A model generated the notes under the pieces. It had not been told where the DNA came from and ran no database searches. It was given only the letters and a program-made list of their open reading frames with translations. Both the position numbers and the translations under genes were made by a program. 64,000 bases of DNA. It comes from CAWIJJ01 sp963836405 (GTDB lineage: Bacteria; Acidobacteriota; Terriglobia; Bryobacterales; Bryobacteraceae). Below, in pieces: positions 46,904-57,348 of the stretch (position 1 is the stretch's first letter; the number at the start of each line of letters is the position of its first letter). The DNA is taken from the NCBI GenBank assembly GCA_963836405.1, contig CAWIJL010000001.1, forward strand, positions 203,531 through 267,530, written 5' to 3'.

Positions 46904-49900
46904 TCAGAATTTGTAATACAGGCCGAACTGCAGCGACCTCGGTCCGATTCCCTCGGAAGAATAGTTCTGTCCGGAGTACCGTCCGAAGTTGTTGCCGTTC
47001 ACGTTCTGGTCGCTGATGTAGAAGTTGGCGTGGTTAAACACGTTATATGCATCGGCGTGAATCTCGATTCTGTGCCGTTCCGTAATCGAGATCTGCTTCA
47101 GCACCGCCAGATTGTAGTTGTTGAACCAGGAAGAGCTCAGCGTGCGCCGCTGGAGGCCGCCCACCGAACCCGCCTGCGGGTTGAAGAAGACCTGCCCTGC
47201 GAAGGCCGGCGATCCGTCCGGAGCCACACCCTGCGTGTTCGAGTTGATGTTCTCCGGGTTGAACCAGTACGGCCCGTTTCCCGTCATGAAGACGCCGGTC
47301 AAAGCCTTCAGCTCGTCCGCCGTTTTATTCGTGTCCACGGTGTTCTGACCCGACCGGGCGCCCCGGTTGATGGTGCCGCGGGCCGAAAGAATGGATACAG
47401 GGTTGCCGCTGGTCATTAACAGGTATCCGCTGATGCCCCAACCTTCCGTCACCTTGCGCAGAATCGGGTTCTGGAACTGAATCAGCCTACCTTCGCCGAA
47501 CGGCAGCGGAATGTAGTGATTCAGCTTGATCGAATGGGTGACGTCGAAATCCGCGCGGGCCCGCTCGATGCTCGGGTTGGCGTTGTCGAGTTGCGCGTCG
47601 ATGCCGCGCAGCCCGAGCGCGTCGGTCAGCACTTTGCCGAACGTATAGTTCGCCTGCAATTGGATTCCGCCCGCCACGCGCCGGCGGATTTCAAACTGCC
47701 CGGAGTGATAGCTCGAATTGCTGATGTTGGTCATCACCGCCGAATACAGCAGGTACGGATTGGGGAAGAAGCTGAAGCCGAGGCGCGGGTATGGGAACAG
47801 GGACTGCATGTTCTGGGCGTAGGTCCCGATCTCACCGGCGCGGATGTTGGCCAGCAGCGTGGAATTGGTCAGCGCCGTCGAGGGCAGCGTGGTCAGGAAC
47901 GAAAGCGGCTGGCTGCCGGAAAGCGTCGCGTCGTAGTTCGGGTTGAATCCCTTGCCGGCAGCGCTCGCGATAAACATGTTGCTGCGCGCTCGCTGGAAAT
48001 CCTGAAGGAATCCGGGCTCGTTCACCTGCACCTGGTTGAAGTCCAGTTCTCGCAGGATCTTCACCGCGTGGTTGGCGACGTACCGGCCTTCTACGATGAA
48101 GCCCTTCACCTGGTGTTGCAGCGAAAGGCTCCACTGCTGCACGTAAGGCGTGCGCAGGTTGGGATCGGCCATCGCCTCCACGCCGGGGGAGTTCGGAGAA
48201 AGATTGAACTGGTCGAGCGTGGTGGTGGGAATGGCGAATGGCGGCGCCTGAATCGCCGGCACATTGTTCGCGAAGTTGCTGGAAAGCTGGCTGATTCCGC
48301 GGCTGGTGCTCAATCCGCTGTTCACGGCGAATACGTTGAAGATGGAGTTGACCGTGTTGTCGTTGGCGTAAGCGATATTGTATCCGGCGCGGACCGAAGT
48401 CTTGCCGTCGCCTCGCACATCCCACGCCAAAGCGATATTCGGCGCCAGGTTGTTCAGGTCGCGATTGTAAAACCCGCGCCCGCTGGGGCCGCCCGTGAAG
48501 TCCAGGGATGCGTTACCGAGCGCGGTCTTCACGATGTTTCCGTCGATGAGCCTGGGCGTGATGGCCAGCCCGTTGGTTTCGTCCACCGGCGCCATGTAGT
48601 CCCAGCGCAGGCCCAGCGTCAGCGTCACGTTGCGGCGCAGTTTGAACGTATCCACGGCATACAACGCGTACTGGTTGTACGTCATGGTGTTCAAAGCCGC
48701 CCCGCCGGGCACGAAACCGGAAGTGGGGCTGGTGGCGTTGAATGTCTGCGTCCCCGTGCTCAGGATGCCGGCCAGAGAGGCCAGCAGCGAGTTGGCGCGG
48801 CTGTAGTCTGTGGCCGAGGCTCCCGGAATCTGGTTCGTGAACCCGTACGGAGAGGCCGCCGATATCCCTACTCCATAGGAAGGAATGGTGCCGTTGTAGC
48901 CGTAGGAGTCCACATTCAGCAGAGTCATCTGGTAGCCGAACGAAAGCGTGTGCCGGCCGCGCACCCAATTGGCGTTGTCCTGCAACGACCAGGTGTCCAC
49001 GGTGCGGCCTTCCGCCACTTCCGAACTCACCACCGGCGAGCTGAAGATCAGTCCCGTGATAAAGTACGCCGGCTGATTCTGCCGGTTCTTGAAGGTGCTG
49101 GGTGAAAGGTTGAAGCCGCCGCGCAATTCGTTGGTGAGGCTCGCCCGCGGTGTCCAGCGCCAGGATCCGGAACCGAGCCTGGAAACGTTGTCGTTGTAGA
49201 TCGGCGGCATCGTCGTATAAAACGGCGAGTATGTCGGCCGGTCCACGATATCGCGATTCCACAGGTAACTGCCCGCGAAAACGTGATTGGTCGAGAGGTT
49301 GTAGTCGCCCTTCAGGGTCACGTTGTCACGCGTCTCGTTGTAGCGCGCGTTGAAACTGTACCCGGTGGTGTTCAGCCCGTCGCCAATGCTGGCGTTATTG
49401 GCAGCCGTCGGCAACTGAGAAAGGAGGTCCTGGATGAAAGGATTTAGGCTGAGGCCGGCCGCCTTCAGCACGTCAAACTGCTGCACCGCGCCATTGACGC
49501 GATATTGCAGAATGCCCTGGCGGGCGGTGGGAGTCAGGATGGTCCGGTCCACCGGCGTCTGCCTCTTCAGGCGGTACGCTTCGTAATTGGTGAAGAAGAA
49601 CAGCTTGTCCTTCTTGACCGGCCCGCCCAGTGTGCCGCCGATCTGGTTCAGGTTCACTCGCGGGCGATCCACACCGTTCATGTTGTTGAACCAGTCGTTT
49701 GATGAAAAGAAGCTGTTGCGGTTGTACCAGTAGCCGGAGCCGTGCAGTTGGTTGCCGCCCGATGGCGTCACCAGGGCGATAGTAGCGGCATTGCCGCCAA
49801 TGGTGGGATTGGCATTGCTGGTAGATACCGTGAACTCAGCCACCTGCGCAATGGTCAGCTTGTTGGGAAGGTAGTCCAGCGGATTGGTGCGGACCGAGTC

Positions 49901-50467
49901 CTGAATATTCACGCCGTCCAGCGTCAGGTTCGCATAGCTCGGGCGCAACCCGTTGATCACGGTGGCGGTGCGGCTGTTCGTGCCGACGCCCGCCTGGGTG
50001 GCGAACAGGTTGCTGATCTGCCGGTCGAGTACCGGCAGGTTGACGATTTGTCCCTGAGATACCGTGGTCGCGACCTCTGCCGTCGAGGTGTCGATCGCCT
50101 GCGCCCCGGCGTTCACTTCAACCGTCAGCGCCGTGGTCGACAGAGACAGCTTGATGGCTGGCAAGCTGAGAGTCCGGGCCGGGTCGATTTTGATGTTGCC
50201 CAGCGAATATTTGGCGAAACCTTGGGTTTCGACAGTGAGGACATAGTAATCCGGCCGGACTGCGGTGAAGTCGAAGATTCCTTCGGAATTGGTGGTCGTG
50301 GTCAGCACCGCCGTCGCACCATTTGGCATCAACAGGCTGACTTGGGCGCCTGGAATGCTCGCGCCTGTCGGGTCAACGACCGTTCCTGAGACACGTCCGG
50401 TAAGCTGCGCAAAAACGCACGTGGCCGCAGCGAGGAGAAATATAAGCAAAGTTCGGGTTCGAGACAT
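46904..50467 (-). CDS. TonB-dependent receptor with carboxypeptidase-regulatory-like domain (Oar/CarboxypepD type)
   Basis: 1187 residues. Signal peptide (LLIFLLAAATCVFAQ), an N-terminal Ig-like CarboxypepD_reg domain (about 22-105: 'GRVSGTVVDPTGASIPGAQVSL' in outline), a plug (about 115-260: 'INGLRPSYANLTLDGVNIQD') and a very large beta-barrel to the C-terminal aromatic 'LQFGLYYKF'. This is the long 'acidobacterial TonB receptor' class, related to Oar of Myxococcus. The ligand is unknown and is usually guessed as oligosaccharide or peptide. Outer membrane. No partner gene is adjacent; it has its own terminator. Confidence 0.92.
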   Translation of the reverse strand: MSRTRTLLIFLLAAATCVFAQLTGRVSGTVVDPTGASIPGAQVSLLMPNGATAVLTTTTNSEGIFDFTAVRPDYYVLTVETQGFAKYSLGNIKIDPARTLSLPAIKLSLSTTALTVEVNAGAQAIDTSTAEVATTVSQGQIVNLPVLDRQISNLFATQAGVGTNSRTATVINGLRPSYANLTLDGVNIQDSVRTNPLDYLPNKLTIAQVAEFTVSTSNANPTIGGNAATIALVTPSGGNQLHGSGYWYNRNSFFSSNDWFNNMNGVDRPRVNLNQIGGTLGGPVKKDKLFFFTNYEAYRLKRQTPVDRTILTPTARQGILQYRVNGAVQQFDVLKAAGLSLNPFIQDLLSQLPTAANNASIGDGLNTTGYSFNARYNETRDNVTLKGDYNLSTNHVFAGSYLWNRDIVDRPTYSPFYTTMPPIYNDNVSRLGSGSWRWTPRASLTNELRGGFNLSPSTFKNRQNQPAYFITGLIFSSPVVSSEVAEGRTVDTWSLQDNANWVRGRHTLSFGYQMTLLNVDSYGYNGTIPSYGVGISAASPYGFTNQIPGASATDYSRANSLLASLAGILSTGTQTFNATSPTSGFVPGGAALNTMTYNQYALYAVDTFKLRRNVTLTLGLRWDYMAPVDETNGLAITPRLIDGNIVKTALGNASLDFTGGPSGRGFYNRDLNNLAPNIALAWDVRGDGKTSVRAGYNIAYANDNTVNSIFNVFAVNSGLSTSRGISQLSSNFANNVPAIQAPPFAIPTTTLDQFNLSPNSPGVEAMADPNLRTPYVQQWSLSLQHQVKGFIVEGRYVANHAVKILRELDFNQVQVNEPGFLQDFQRARSNMFIASAAGKGFNPNYDATLSGSQPLSFLTTLPSTALTNSTLLANIRAGEIGTYAQNMQSLFPYPRLGFSFFPNPYLLYSAVMTNISNSSYHSGQFEIRRRVAGGIQLQANYTFGKVLTDALGLRGIDAQLDNANPSIERARADFDVTHSIKLNHYIPLPFGEGRLIQFQNPILRKVTEGWGISGYLLMTSGNPVSILSARGTINRGARSGQNTVDTNKTADELKALTGVFMTGNGPYWFNPENINSNTQGVAPDGSPAFAGQVFFNPQAGSVGGLQRRTLSSSWFNNYNLAVLKQISITERHRIEIHADAYNVFNHANFYISDQNVNGNNFGRYSGQNYSSEGIGPRSLQFGLYYKF

Positions 50468-50663
50468 AGTTCCACTTCTTGCGTTCGCGCTCTTAGGCGG
50501 AACACAGCGGTAAATTAGCTGAAGGACCTGCCAACTAACCTCTTACGTTTGGGTTCAGTGTAACTTACGGCACGAAGCTAAACAAGAGGACATTGTGGGT
50601 TTACGGTAAACCGCCCACTCTTAACAAAGGAGTTAGGGACAGAAAGCCCGAATTAATGAAGGC

Positions 50664-51956
50664 TTAATCGATTAGAAATCGCGTCGGCCGCCCCGCTGCC
50701 TGTGCCACCGCTTCAGCGGCCAGGTAGCCGCTTCGAACGGCGCCTTCCATGGTCGCCGGCCATCCGGTCCGGGTCCAGTCTCCGGCCAGAAATGCCTTTG
50801 GAAGTCCCTGTTCGGGTGTGGGACGCAGGACCTCCGTCTCCGGCGCGGCGGAGAACGTCGCCCGCTGCTCCTTGATGACGTGCGACTTCAGGAGCCGCGC
50901 ATCCTTCACGCGGGGGAAGTACAGGCGAAGATCGCCGATCGCAATCTGCACGATGTCGCTGCGCGACAGCCCGGTCAGGTCGCGGGACGCGCTGACCACG
51001 AGTTGCAGGTAGCGGCCGTCCTCTTTGTTGAACATCCATTGCATCGTCCGGTCGAGCAACGTGGCATGAGGCAGCGTGGTCACTTCGCGGTCAAACCACA
51101 GGTGAACCCCGGTGATCGGCGAGTGTTCGAACTTCGGCGCGCTCATCCCCACCGCTTCCAGCCGCTCGAAAGGCAGCGCGCAGATGTAGTGCTCGGCGGT
51201 GCAACGCTCTCCGGCCACTACGAATCCGTCCTCGTCGATCCGCTCCACCGCCGCACGGTAGCGAAACTGGACGTGGGGCATCTTCTTCCACCCGTCAACG
51301 CAGTACAGTTGCCCCAGCGGAATCGAAGGGATCCCCATTTCATAGGAATCGGCACGCGCCAGAAAGCCCAGCCAGAACACCTGGAACCCGTGCGTCGCCG
51401 CCATCCGGTCCAGGTCCTCGTTTACGGCGCTGACCAACACCTGCCGCCAGAAGCGGTCGATAGCGTGCGGCGTCTGGCGCTTTTGCAGCAGCCAGTCGAG
51501 CATGCTGATACGATCCAGATCGCGGCGCCGCGTCCGCTCCCGCCGCAGCGCCATAAGCGCACGCGCAATGCACATCTTGTCGGCCCGCCCAAGGCAGTGC
51601 ATCCGGAGGAAGGCTCCCAAGAAATGCATGGGTGCCGGCAGCCTCCCCCGGCGTAGAGCCGAGATCCGGCCGCCCGGCTCCAGGAAATAGAACTCCCGGT
51701 AAAACTTGATGCGGTCGCGCACGCCCAGGCGCTCGTAAAAATCCAGCAGGTTCGTGCAGCAGCGCAACAGGACGTGCTGGCAGTTGTCAATGATCTCGGG
51801 TTCCTCGCCTTCCCCCGCCGGCGCGGCATACGATGTTGCGCGACCACCCAGGAAAGGCCGGGCTTCGAACACTTCCACGTCGAATCCCGCGCTCCCCAGA
51901 GCCGCCGCGGCCGACAACCCCGCAAGTCCACCGCCGGCAATCAGAACCTTGGACAT
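50664..51956 (-). CDS. hpnE: Hydroxysqualene dehydroxylase-like FAD amine oxidase (HpnE-like)
   Basis: 430 residues. N-terminal FAD-binding motif IAGGGLAGLSAAAALGSAGF with 'VEVFEARPFLGGRA', 'IIDNCQHVLLRCCTNL' (typical of HpnE), and C-terminal FAD motif 'AFLAGDWTRTGWPATMEGAV'. HpnE reduces hydroxysqualene to squalene in the HpnC-HpnD-HpnE route to hopanoids. HpnC/D are not in the window, so a carotenoid/phytoene desaturase-like role cannot be excluded. Start ATG 51956 has GGAG six nt upstream. ATG 51968 is in frame but poorly placed. 70 nt downstream of the isomerase gene. Confidence 0.85.
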   Translation of the reverse strand: MSKVLIAGGGLAGLSAAAALGSAGFDVEVFEARPFLGGRATSYAAPAGEGEEPEIIDNCQHVLLRCCTNLLDFYERLGVRDRIKFYREFYFLEPGGRISALRRGRLPAPMHFLGAFLRMHCLGRADKMCIARALMALRRERTRRRDLDRISMLDWLLQKRQTPHAIDRFWRQVLVSAVNEDLDRMAATHGFQVFWLGFLARADSYEMGIPSIPLGQLYCVDGWKKMPHVQFRYRAAVERIDEDGFVVAGERCTAEHYICALPFERLEAVGMSAPKFEHSPITGVHLWFDREVTTLPHATLLDRTMQWMFNKEDGRYLQLVVSASRDLTGLSRSDIVQIAIGDLRLYFPRVKDARLLKSHVIKEQRATFSAAPETEVLRPTPEQGLPKAFLAGDWTRTGWPATMEGAVRSGYLAAEAVAQAAGRPTRFLID

Positions 51957-52026
51957 GATCTTCTCCATAGACGAAGAAACGCCGGATTGGTTCCCTAAGG
52001 ATGCGCGGAATCGTGTCTTTCGCCGC

Positions 52027-52938
52027 CTACGCCATGAATTGCGAAAGGTAGCGCTGACACTGCCGCAACGATCCCTTGCGCGTTTCGAGCGACCCTTCGT
52101 AGGCGCGGTCTTCCACTTCCACGCAGACCGGACCGTTGTAGCGGATGTCGCACAGCTCCGAAAAGAACCGGCCCCACTGCACATCGCCGAGGCCCGGCAG
52201 TTTGGGCGTATGGTACTCGTTGGGAGTCGCCAAAATTCCCACGTCGTCGAGCCGGTGCCGGTCGAGTCGCGCGTCTTTGGCGTGGACGTGGTAGATCCGC
52301 GACGCGAATTCGCGGATCGGCTTGAGGTAATCCATCTGCTGCCAGATCAGGTGCGACGGATCGTAATTAAGACCCAGCCCCGACGGAATCGCCTCGAACA
52401 TCCGGCGCCAGATGGCGGGTGTGCGCGCCAGGTTTTTGCCGCTCGGCCATTCGTCGCGAGTGAACGACATCGGGCAGTTCTCGATCGCGATCTTCACCCC
52501 GCGATCTTCCGCGAACTTCACCAGCGGCGGCCACACCTCGAGAAACCGGGGCCAGTTGTCGTCGACCGAAAGGCGCCAGTCCATCCCGATAAACGTGTTG
52601 ACCACCGGCACATTCAACGCCTGCGCCGCTTCCACCACTTTGCGGATGTGCGCAATGTACGTCTCCGCCTCGGCGCGGTCCGGCGTCAGCGGATTCGGAT
52701 AGTAGCCAAGCCCGCTGATGTCCACGCCGCTCGCGCCCATGAGATCCTGCACACGCCGAGCGGAATCCGCGTCCATCTTTGAGACGTCGATGTGGGTCAC
52801 GCCGGCATAACGCCGTTCGCTTTTGCCCACCGGCCAGCACATCATCTCGATCGCCTGGTAGCCGGCTTCCGCGGCAAACCCGACCACCTCTTCGAGCGAA
52901 AGGTCGGGCAGAATCGCGCTAACAAATCCGAGTTTCAT
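52027..52938 (-). CDS. Sugar phosphate isomerase/epimerase-like TIM-barrel protein
   Basis: 303 residues, xylose-isomerase-like barrel (AP_endonuc_2): 'KLGFVSAILPDLSLEEVVGF', 'VKIAIENCPMSFTRDEWP' (metal Glu), 'GLNYDPSHLIWQQ' (Asp, His), 'YHVHAKDARLD' (His, Asp) and 'CVEVEDRAYEG' (Glu). The metal-ligand set looks complete, so it is probably active on a sugar or inositol derivative. The exact substrate is not readable. The HpnE-like gene follows on the same strand. Confidence 0.88.
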   Translation of the reverse strand: MKLGFVSAILPDLSLEEVVGFAAEAGYQAIEMMCWPVGKSERRYAGVTHIDVSKMDADSARRVQDLMGASGVDISGLGYYPNPLTPDRAEAETYIAHIRKVVEAAQALNVPVVNTFIGMDWRLSVDDNWPRFLEVWPPLVKFAEDRGVKIAIENCPMSFTRDEWPSGKNLARTPAIWRRMFEAIPSGLGLNYDPSHLIWQQMDYLKPIREFASRIYHVHAKDARLDRHRLDDVGILATPNEYHTPKLPGLGDVQWGRFFSELCDIRYNGPVCVEVEDRAYEGSLETRKGSLRQCQRYLSQFMA

Positions 52939-53000
52939 GTCTGTTCTTTGAGTGTAAAGGGAAACCGGCCGGACAGCGCAACCTGATTCAGCCGCCCGTT

Positions 53001-53510
53001 TTACCCGCGCGCCAGAAAGGGGGGCGGCTCATCCGCGCTGGGGCCGTAGCTTGCCGGCACCGGAACATCCAGCAGTCGCAGGTACACCCCGAACTGGCCG
53101 CGATGTTGATACCAGTGGTTCAGCATGATATCCCGCAGGAAACGGCCGCGGGGCACTGCCAGCAGTTCCCGTTCGCCCAGCACCAGACGCCACGTTTCCG
53201 CCATAGCCGCGTCATCGAAGCCCGGCAGCAGGGATCTCACCGCGGCGATGCTCTCGTCGAAAGCGCTCAAAATCTCCTGCGCGCTCGAAGGTTGCGGCGC
53301 GGCAAAGTCGGGCGCGGGCGCCGGGTTCTTTTCCGCCAGCCGGACCACACCCCCGGGAACCTGCGCCAGGTGCAGGGCAAGCTGTCCCGCGGTCATGGAC
53401 TTCGCGTGCGGACTCCACATCAGTTTGTCTTCCGGCAGACGTTCCAAAAACCTGCGCGTCACCGGGACCTGCCCTTCGAATTCTGCGAGCATCGTTTCCG
53501 CGAGCGGCAT
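53001..53510 (-). CDS. DinB family protein
   Basis: 169 residues from ATG 53510, chosen because AGGGAAGAGG lies just upstream. An in-frame ATG at 53555 gives an unsupported extension. DinB/YfiT four-helix bundle with metal His candidates in 'AGQLALHLAQVPGGV' and 'LNHWYQHRGQFGVYLR'. Members are metal-binding thiol-transferase-like proteins, often of unknown substrate (bacillithiol and related thiols). Cytoplasmic. Divergent from the DUF3500 gene (60 bp). Confidence 0.9.
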   Translation of the reverse strand: MPLAETMLAEFEGQVPVTRRFLERLPEDKLMWSPHAKSMTAGQLALHLAQVPGGVVRLAEKNPAPAPDFAAPQPSSAQEILSAFDESIAAVRSLLPGFDDAAMAETWRLVLGERELLAVPRGRFLRDIMLNHWYQHRGQFGVYLRLLDVPVPASYGPSADEPPPFLARG

Positions 53511-53569
53511 CGTTACCTCTTCCCTTCGCATCGTTGGCTGTATACTTGTCTGCACCTGGGTACGGAACC

Positions 53570-54811
53570 ATGCACGAACAGCACAGCCACCAACACCATC
53601 ATCGCGCGCCGCGCCTCACTCGCCGGACGCTTTTTTCCACACTAATTCCCGGCGCGATCCTGGCGCCCCACGCTTTTCCCCAGAATACGTCCGGCATGGC
53701 CGCGCGCTTCAAGCAGATGTCCGAGGAGGCGGTGCGCAAGGGTCTCGCCGAGCCTTTCAAGGGGATCACGGCCGATGGCACCGTCGAGTCGGGCCTCTTC
53801 GGCATTCACTCGACCGGCGTCTCCACCGCGCCGGTTCGCACCGCCGCCGAGCGCTTTCTTGGAGCGCTCACCGGCGAACAGCGGGACCGTGCCCTTTTCC
53901 CCGTGGACGACCCCGAATGGCGCAAATGGATGAACCAGCACTTCTACGTGCGCCAGGGCGTCAGTTTCAAAGAGATGACGGAGCCGCAGCGAAAGGCCGG
54001 CTTCGGCCTGCTGCAAGCGGCGCTCAGCGCGCGCGGACTCGAGCTCGCGCGCAATATCATGAAGCTCAACGAAACCCTCGCCGAGTTGAGCGACGACCAT
54101 GAATTCCTCGGCGAGTGGCTCTACTTTCTCACCGTAATGGGCAAGCCCTCGGCCACGGAACCCTGGGGCTTTCAACTCGACGGGCACCACCTCATTGTCA
54201 ACTATTTCGTCCTCGGCGACCAGGTGGTGATGACTCCCTTCTTCACGGGCTCGGAACCCGTCATCGCGCCATCCGGCAAATACAAAGGCCTTTCCATCCT
54301 TCAGGACGAGCAGAACCGCGGCCTCGACATGCTCCTGGCGCTCGACAACACGCAACGCGACAAGGCGATCCTCAACCCGGTCAAGAACGCCAACTACAAC
54401 CTCACCGAAGCCTTCAAAGACAATATCGTGCTCGACTACGCCGGCGTCCCCGTCTCGGCCTTCTCGAATGCGCAAAGAAAACGCCTGCTCGAACTTGTGG
54501 ACCTGTACATAGGCAACATGGACGAGGGCCACGCGCGCGTCAGGATGGACGAAGTCAATCGTCACCTCGACCGCACTCATTTCGCCTGGATCGGAGGCGC
54601 CGATTCATCCAGCGTCTATTACTACCGCATCCACAGCCCCGTCATCCTGGTCGAATTCGATCATCAGCGGCCCGCCAACCTCGCGCGGTTCGCCAAGGAT
54701 CCGAGGCTCCCGACCCGTCAGCACATCCACTGCGTGGTCCGCACACCGAACGGCAACGATTACGGGAAAGACCTCCTGCGCCAGCACCACGCTTCTCACG
54801 CTCACGCGTGA
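53570..54811 (+). CDS. Exported DUF3500 family protein
   Basis: 413 residues. The His-rich N-terminus (MHEQHSHQHHHRAPRLTRRT) leads into a twin-arginine-like signal (LTRRTLFSTLIPGAILA). The mature part is DUF3500: 'RALFPVDDPEWRKWMNQHFY', 'GFGLLQAALSARGLELARNI', 'GFQLDGHHLIVNYFVLGDQV', 'FEW/FAWIGG' and 'YRIHSPVILVEFDHQ', plus many His (HHLIVN, HQRPANLA, HIHCVVRTP, HHASHAHA). A metal role is possible but unproven. His clusters at both ends are unusual. Function unknown. Confidence 0.88.
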   Translation: MHEQHSHQHHHRAPRLTRRTLFSTLIPGAILAPHAFPQNTSGMAARFKQMSEEAVRKGLAEPFKGITADGTVESGLFGIHSTGVSTAPVRTAAERFLGALTGEQRDRALFPVDDPEWRKWMNQHFYVRQGVSFKEMTEPQRKAGFGLLQAALSARGLELARNIMKLNETLAELSDDHEFLGEWLYFLTVMGKPSATEPWGFQLDGHHLIVNYFVLGDQVVMTPFFTGSEPVIAPSGKYKGLSILQDEQNRGLDMLLALDNTQRDKAILNPVKNANYNLTEAFKDNIVLDYAGVPVSAFSNAQRKRLLELVDLYIGNMDEGHARVRMDEVNRHLDRTHFAWIGGADSSSVYYYRIHSPVILVEFDHQRPANLARFAKDPRLPTRQHIHCVVRTPNGNDYGKDLLRQHHASHAHA

Positions 54812-54958
54812 CCTGCGCCGTGAACGCTCGTTAGAGCCAATACCGTTCAGTTAAGGGCGGCCAACACCGCAGATTGCCGTTCCAGGAATTCGGCGGCTGC
54901 GGGCATGTCTACGAGTCGGGGGACTAAACGTCCTGATGATCTCCTGATGCTAGGGCGT

Positions 54959-57345
54959 TTACCCGTCCCGCAGGGCTTCCGTCGGGTCGACCCGAATAGC
55001 CCGACGGGCCGGTCCGGCCGTGGACAACAGGCCGATGATTATGATGAAAATGGCGGCCGCCGGCAGGATCCCCGGAATGTGCCACCCGCCTTCGACTTCG
55101 ATGTTCAGCTTGCGATGAAGGACGAGCGCGACCGTGACGCCGACAGCTACGCCGGCGGCGATCTGCCACAGCGCGCGGGCGAAGATGCTCGCCAGCATTC
55201 GACCCGGTGGCGCGCCCAGTGCCATCCGAATGCCGATCTCGCGGCGCCGCCGGGTGACCGTAAAGGACATGAGGGCGTACAGTCCAGCCGATGACAGAAG
55301 GAGCACACTCAGCGTCACGATGGCAAGGGCGTAGGACGTCAGGTTACTGGACATCTGCGTCTCGCCGAGGACCTCATCGAGACGGCGCACATCCTCCAGG
55401 CGCAGAGTCGGATCGAGGCTCGTGCCGATCTCGTGAAGGCGACGCGACATCGCGGCCGGATCGGGTCCTGCGTGCAGGGCCAGATGGATTGGGCTGGCGG
55501 GTCTGCGCGCACCAGGTAGCGCGGAACATACATTCGTCCCTGGGACGTATTCGCGGGACGGTCGGGAACGATCCCGACGATCTCGTACCAAGGGCCGGCC
55601 TCCGATCCTGGGGCAGGAACCGGCCTGACCCGGCGGCCGAGGGCATTGTCGTCGCCGAGCACCTGTCGCACGAACGCCTGGTCGACGATCGCCGTTGCCA
55701 CCGCGCCGAAATCCCTGCCGTCGAACGTACGGCCCGCCAGGGCCCGGACGTCGAATACTTCGAAGAAGGCCCGGTCGACCTGGTTCGCTCTGACGAAACG
55801 CCTGACGCGTCGGCCGCCGGCGCCCCCCTCGTCCATCTCGACGAACGTCAGAGGCTCCGCGCCCGGCAATGCCGCGGTAAACGTCACAGCCGATGCGCCG
55901 AGCTCCGCTTCGACCTTTCGAACGGTCTCCGCCTGGAGGCTTCGGGCGCGAGAGGCGAACGCAGGCAGGTCCGGCTCCGCGGCCGGTACGCTCTGGGAAT
56001 CGACTGCGAGCCGCGCGGTAAGGAATTCCCTTGCGGCGAATCCGGGTCCAAGGACGGCGGGTCGCAGGTGCCCCCACGCCAGTTCCATCGTAGACGGCAG
56101 TCCCGCCAAAGCCAAGGCAACCTGTGCGGCGATCAAGGCGGTCCACGTCGCGCCGAGCGGTATTCCCGTCCGGCTGCCCAACGAGCGGAGCGTAGTGGGC
56201 AGGACTCGGCCGGTGGCCTGCAGCGCAGGTACCAGGCCGGCGATCAGCCCGGCCAGCACGGTGAGGCCGGCGACGAAGAGGGCCGCGCCCCACGAGAAGT
56301 CGAAGTCCACCCAGAACGGGAGCGAGCCGCCCAGTTCCGGGAGCCGCCTGATGATGTCCCCTATGTGGGTGAGGATTGGGCGTGTAAGGGCGAGTGCCAT
56401 GGCTCCCGCCGCCGAGGAGAGCACGAGCACCTCCACGCACAGTTGCACCACGATACGGCCGCGGCTCGCGCCGAGTGCGAAGCGCGCGGCGAACTCCTCC
56501 TGGCGCGTGACATTTCGTGCGTAGATGAGAATGGCGATTACCGGGAACGCGAAGCCCTCAGGCATTACGCCGACCACGGTATGGAGGACCTCGCCGAGCC
56601 TCACCGTTTGGCCGATGACCGCACCATCGGACGCGAACCGTGACTGCCACACGTCGTACCCGATCACAACGACAGGCGCGGCGGCGACGTGCTCGTCGGC
56701 CTCGGCGATCCACCGCCCCAAGAGCGGCGGGACTCGCGCCAGCCGGAAGCCCGAGGCGGTGATCTCGGCGACGCGCACCCACTCGGCCGGGCGGCTCTTG
56801 ACCATCAGCCGGCGCTCGATGGTCTGAAACCCACCGAGATCCACCACCGACTGCAGCGTCGCGCCCCACCGCTCGAGGTCGCGCCGGGACGTATCACGCC
56901 GGCGATGCGCCTCCGCGTCCCAGCTCTGAAGGGCGACCACGCGCTCGCCCTCATCAAGCGGCGGCGCGGCGCGCCCCATGAATTCGTCGAGAAAGACGAA
57001 GGCGACCGCGGCAATGGTGATCACGATCGTCATCGCCAGCCCCCCGGCGAGCGTGAGGCCCCAGGATCGACGCAACATGCGGAGCCCCAGCTTGGCGTCG
57101 AGCGCGAAGCCACGGAGCCACGGCAGGCCCCACGCCGCGCGCCTCGACTCGCGCAGCTGCGTGATGCCGCCCAACTGCACGCGGGCGGCCCGGCGCGCCT
57201 CCTCGACGGTGAGCCCCCGGCGTAGGCCGTCCTCCTCCGCCATTTCGAGGTGGGTAGCCACTTCCTGGTCGAAGTCCGACTCGAGGTCGCCCGGACGGAG
57301 GAATCCGCGAATGCGGGCTGCGATTGTATGCAAGAACGCCAGCAT
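54959..57345 (-). CDS. ADOP/MacB-type ABC transporter permease (one frame disruption)
   Basis: Reconstructed length is about 795 residues. The N-terminus is the ADOP cytoplasmic helical domain ('LESDFDQEVATHLEMAEEDG', 'AARVQLGGITQLRESRRAAW'), then MacB periplasmic core, FtsX domain ('EEFAARFALGASRGRIVVQ') and second core. The first frame runs to 55339, but after 'RYLVRADPP' (near 55500) homology moves to the next frame: 'SPIHLALHAGPDPAAMSRRL', 'RRREIGIRMALGAPPGRMLA' and the end 'RAIRVDPTEALRDG' at 54959. One base is missing. It is 3 nt downstream of the PadR gene, the usual PadR-ADOP pairing, so expression is probably controlled by it. Confidence 0.88.
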
Positions 57346-57348
57346 GAT

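Noticed and set aside
47516..49105. A 529-codon frame antisense to the TonB receptor
   Set aside because: Rich in Arg/Val/Gln/His as expected for a complement of beta-barrel codons. No motif.
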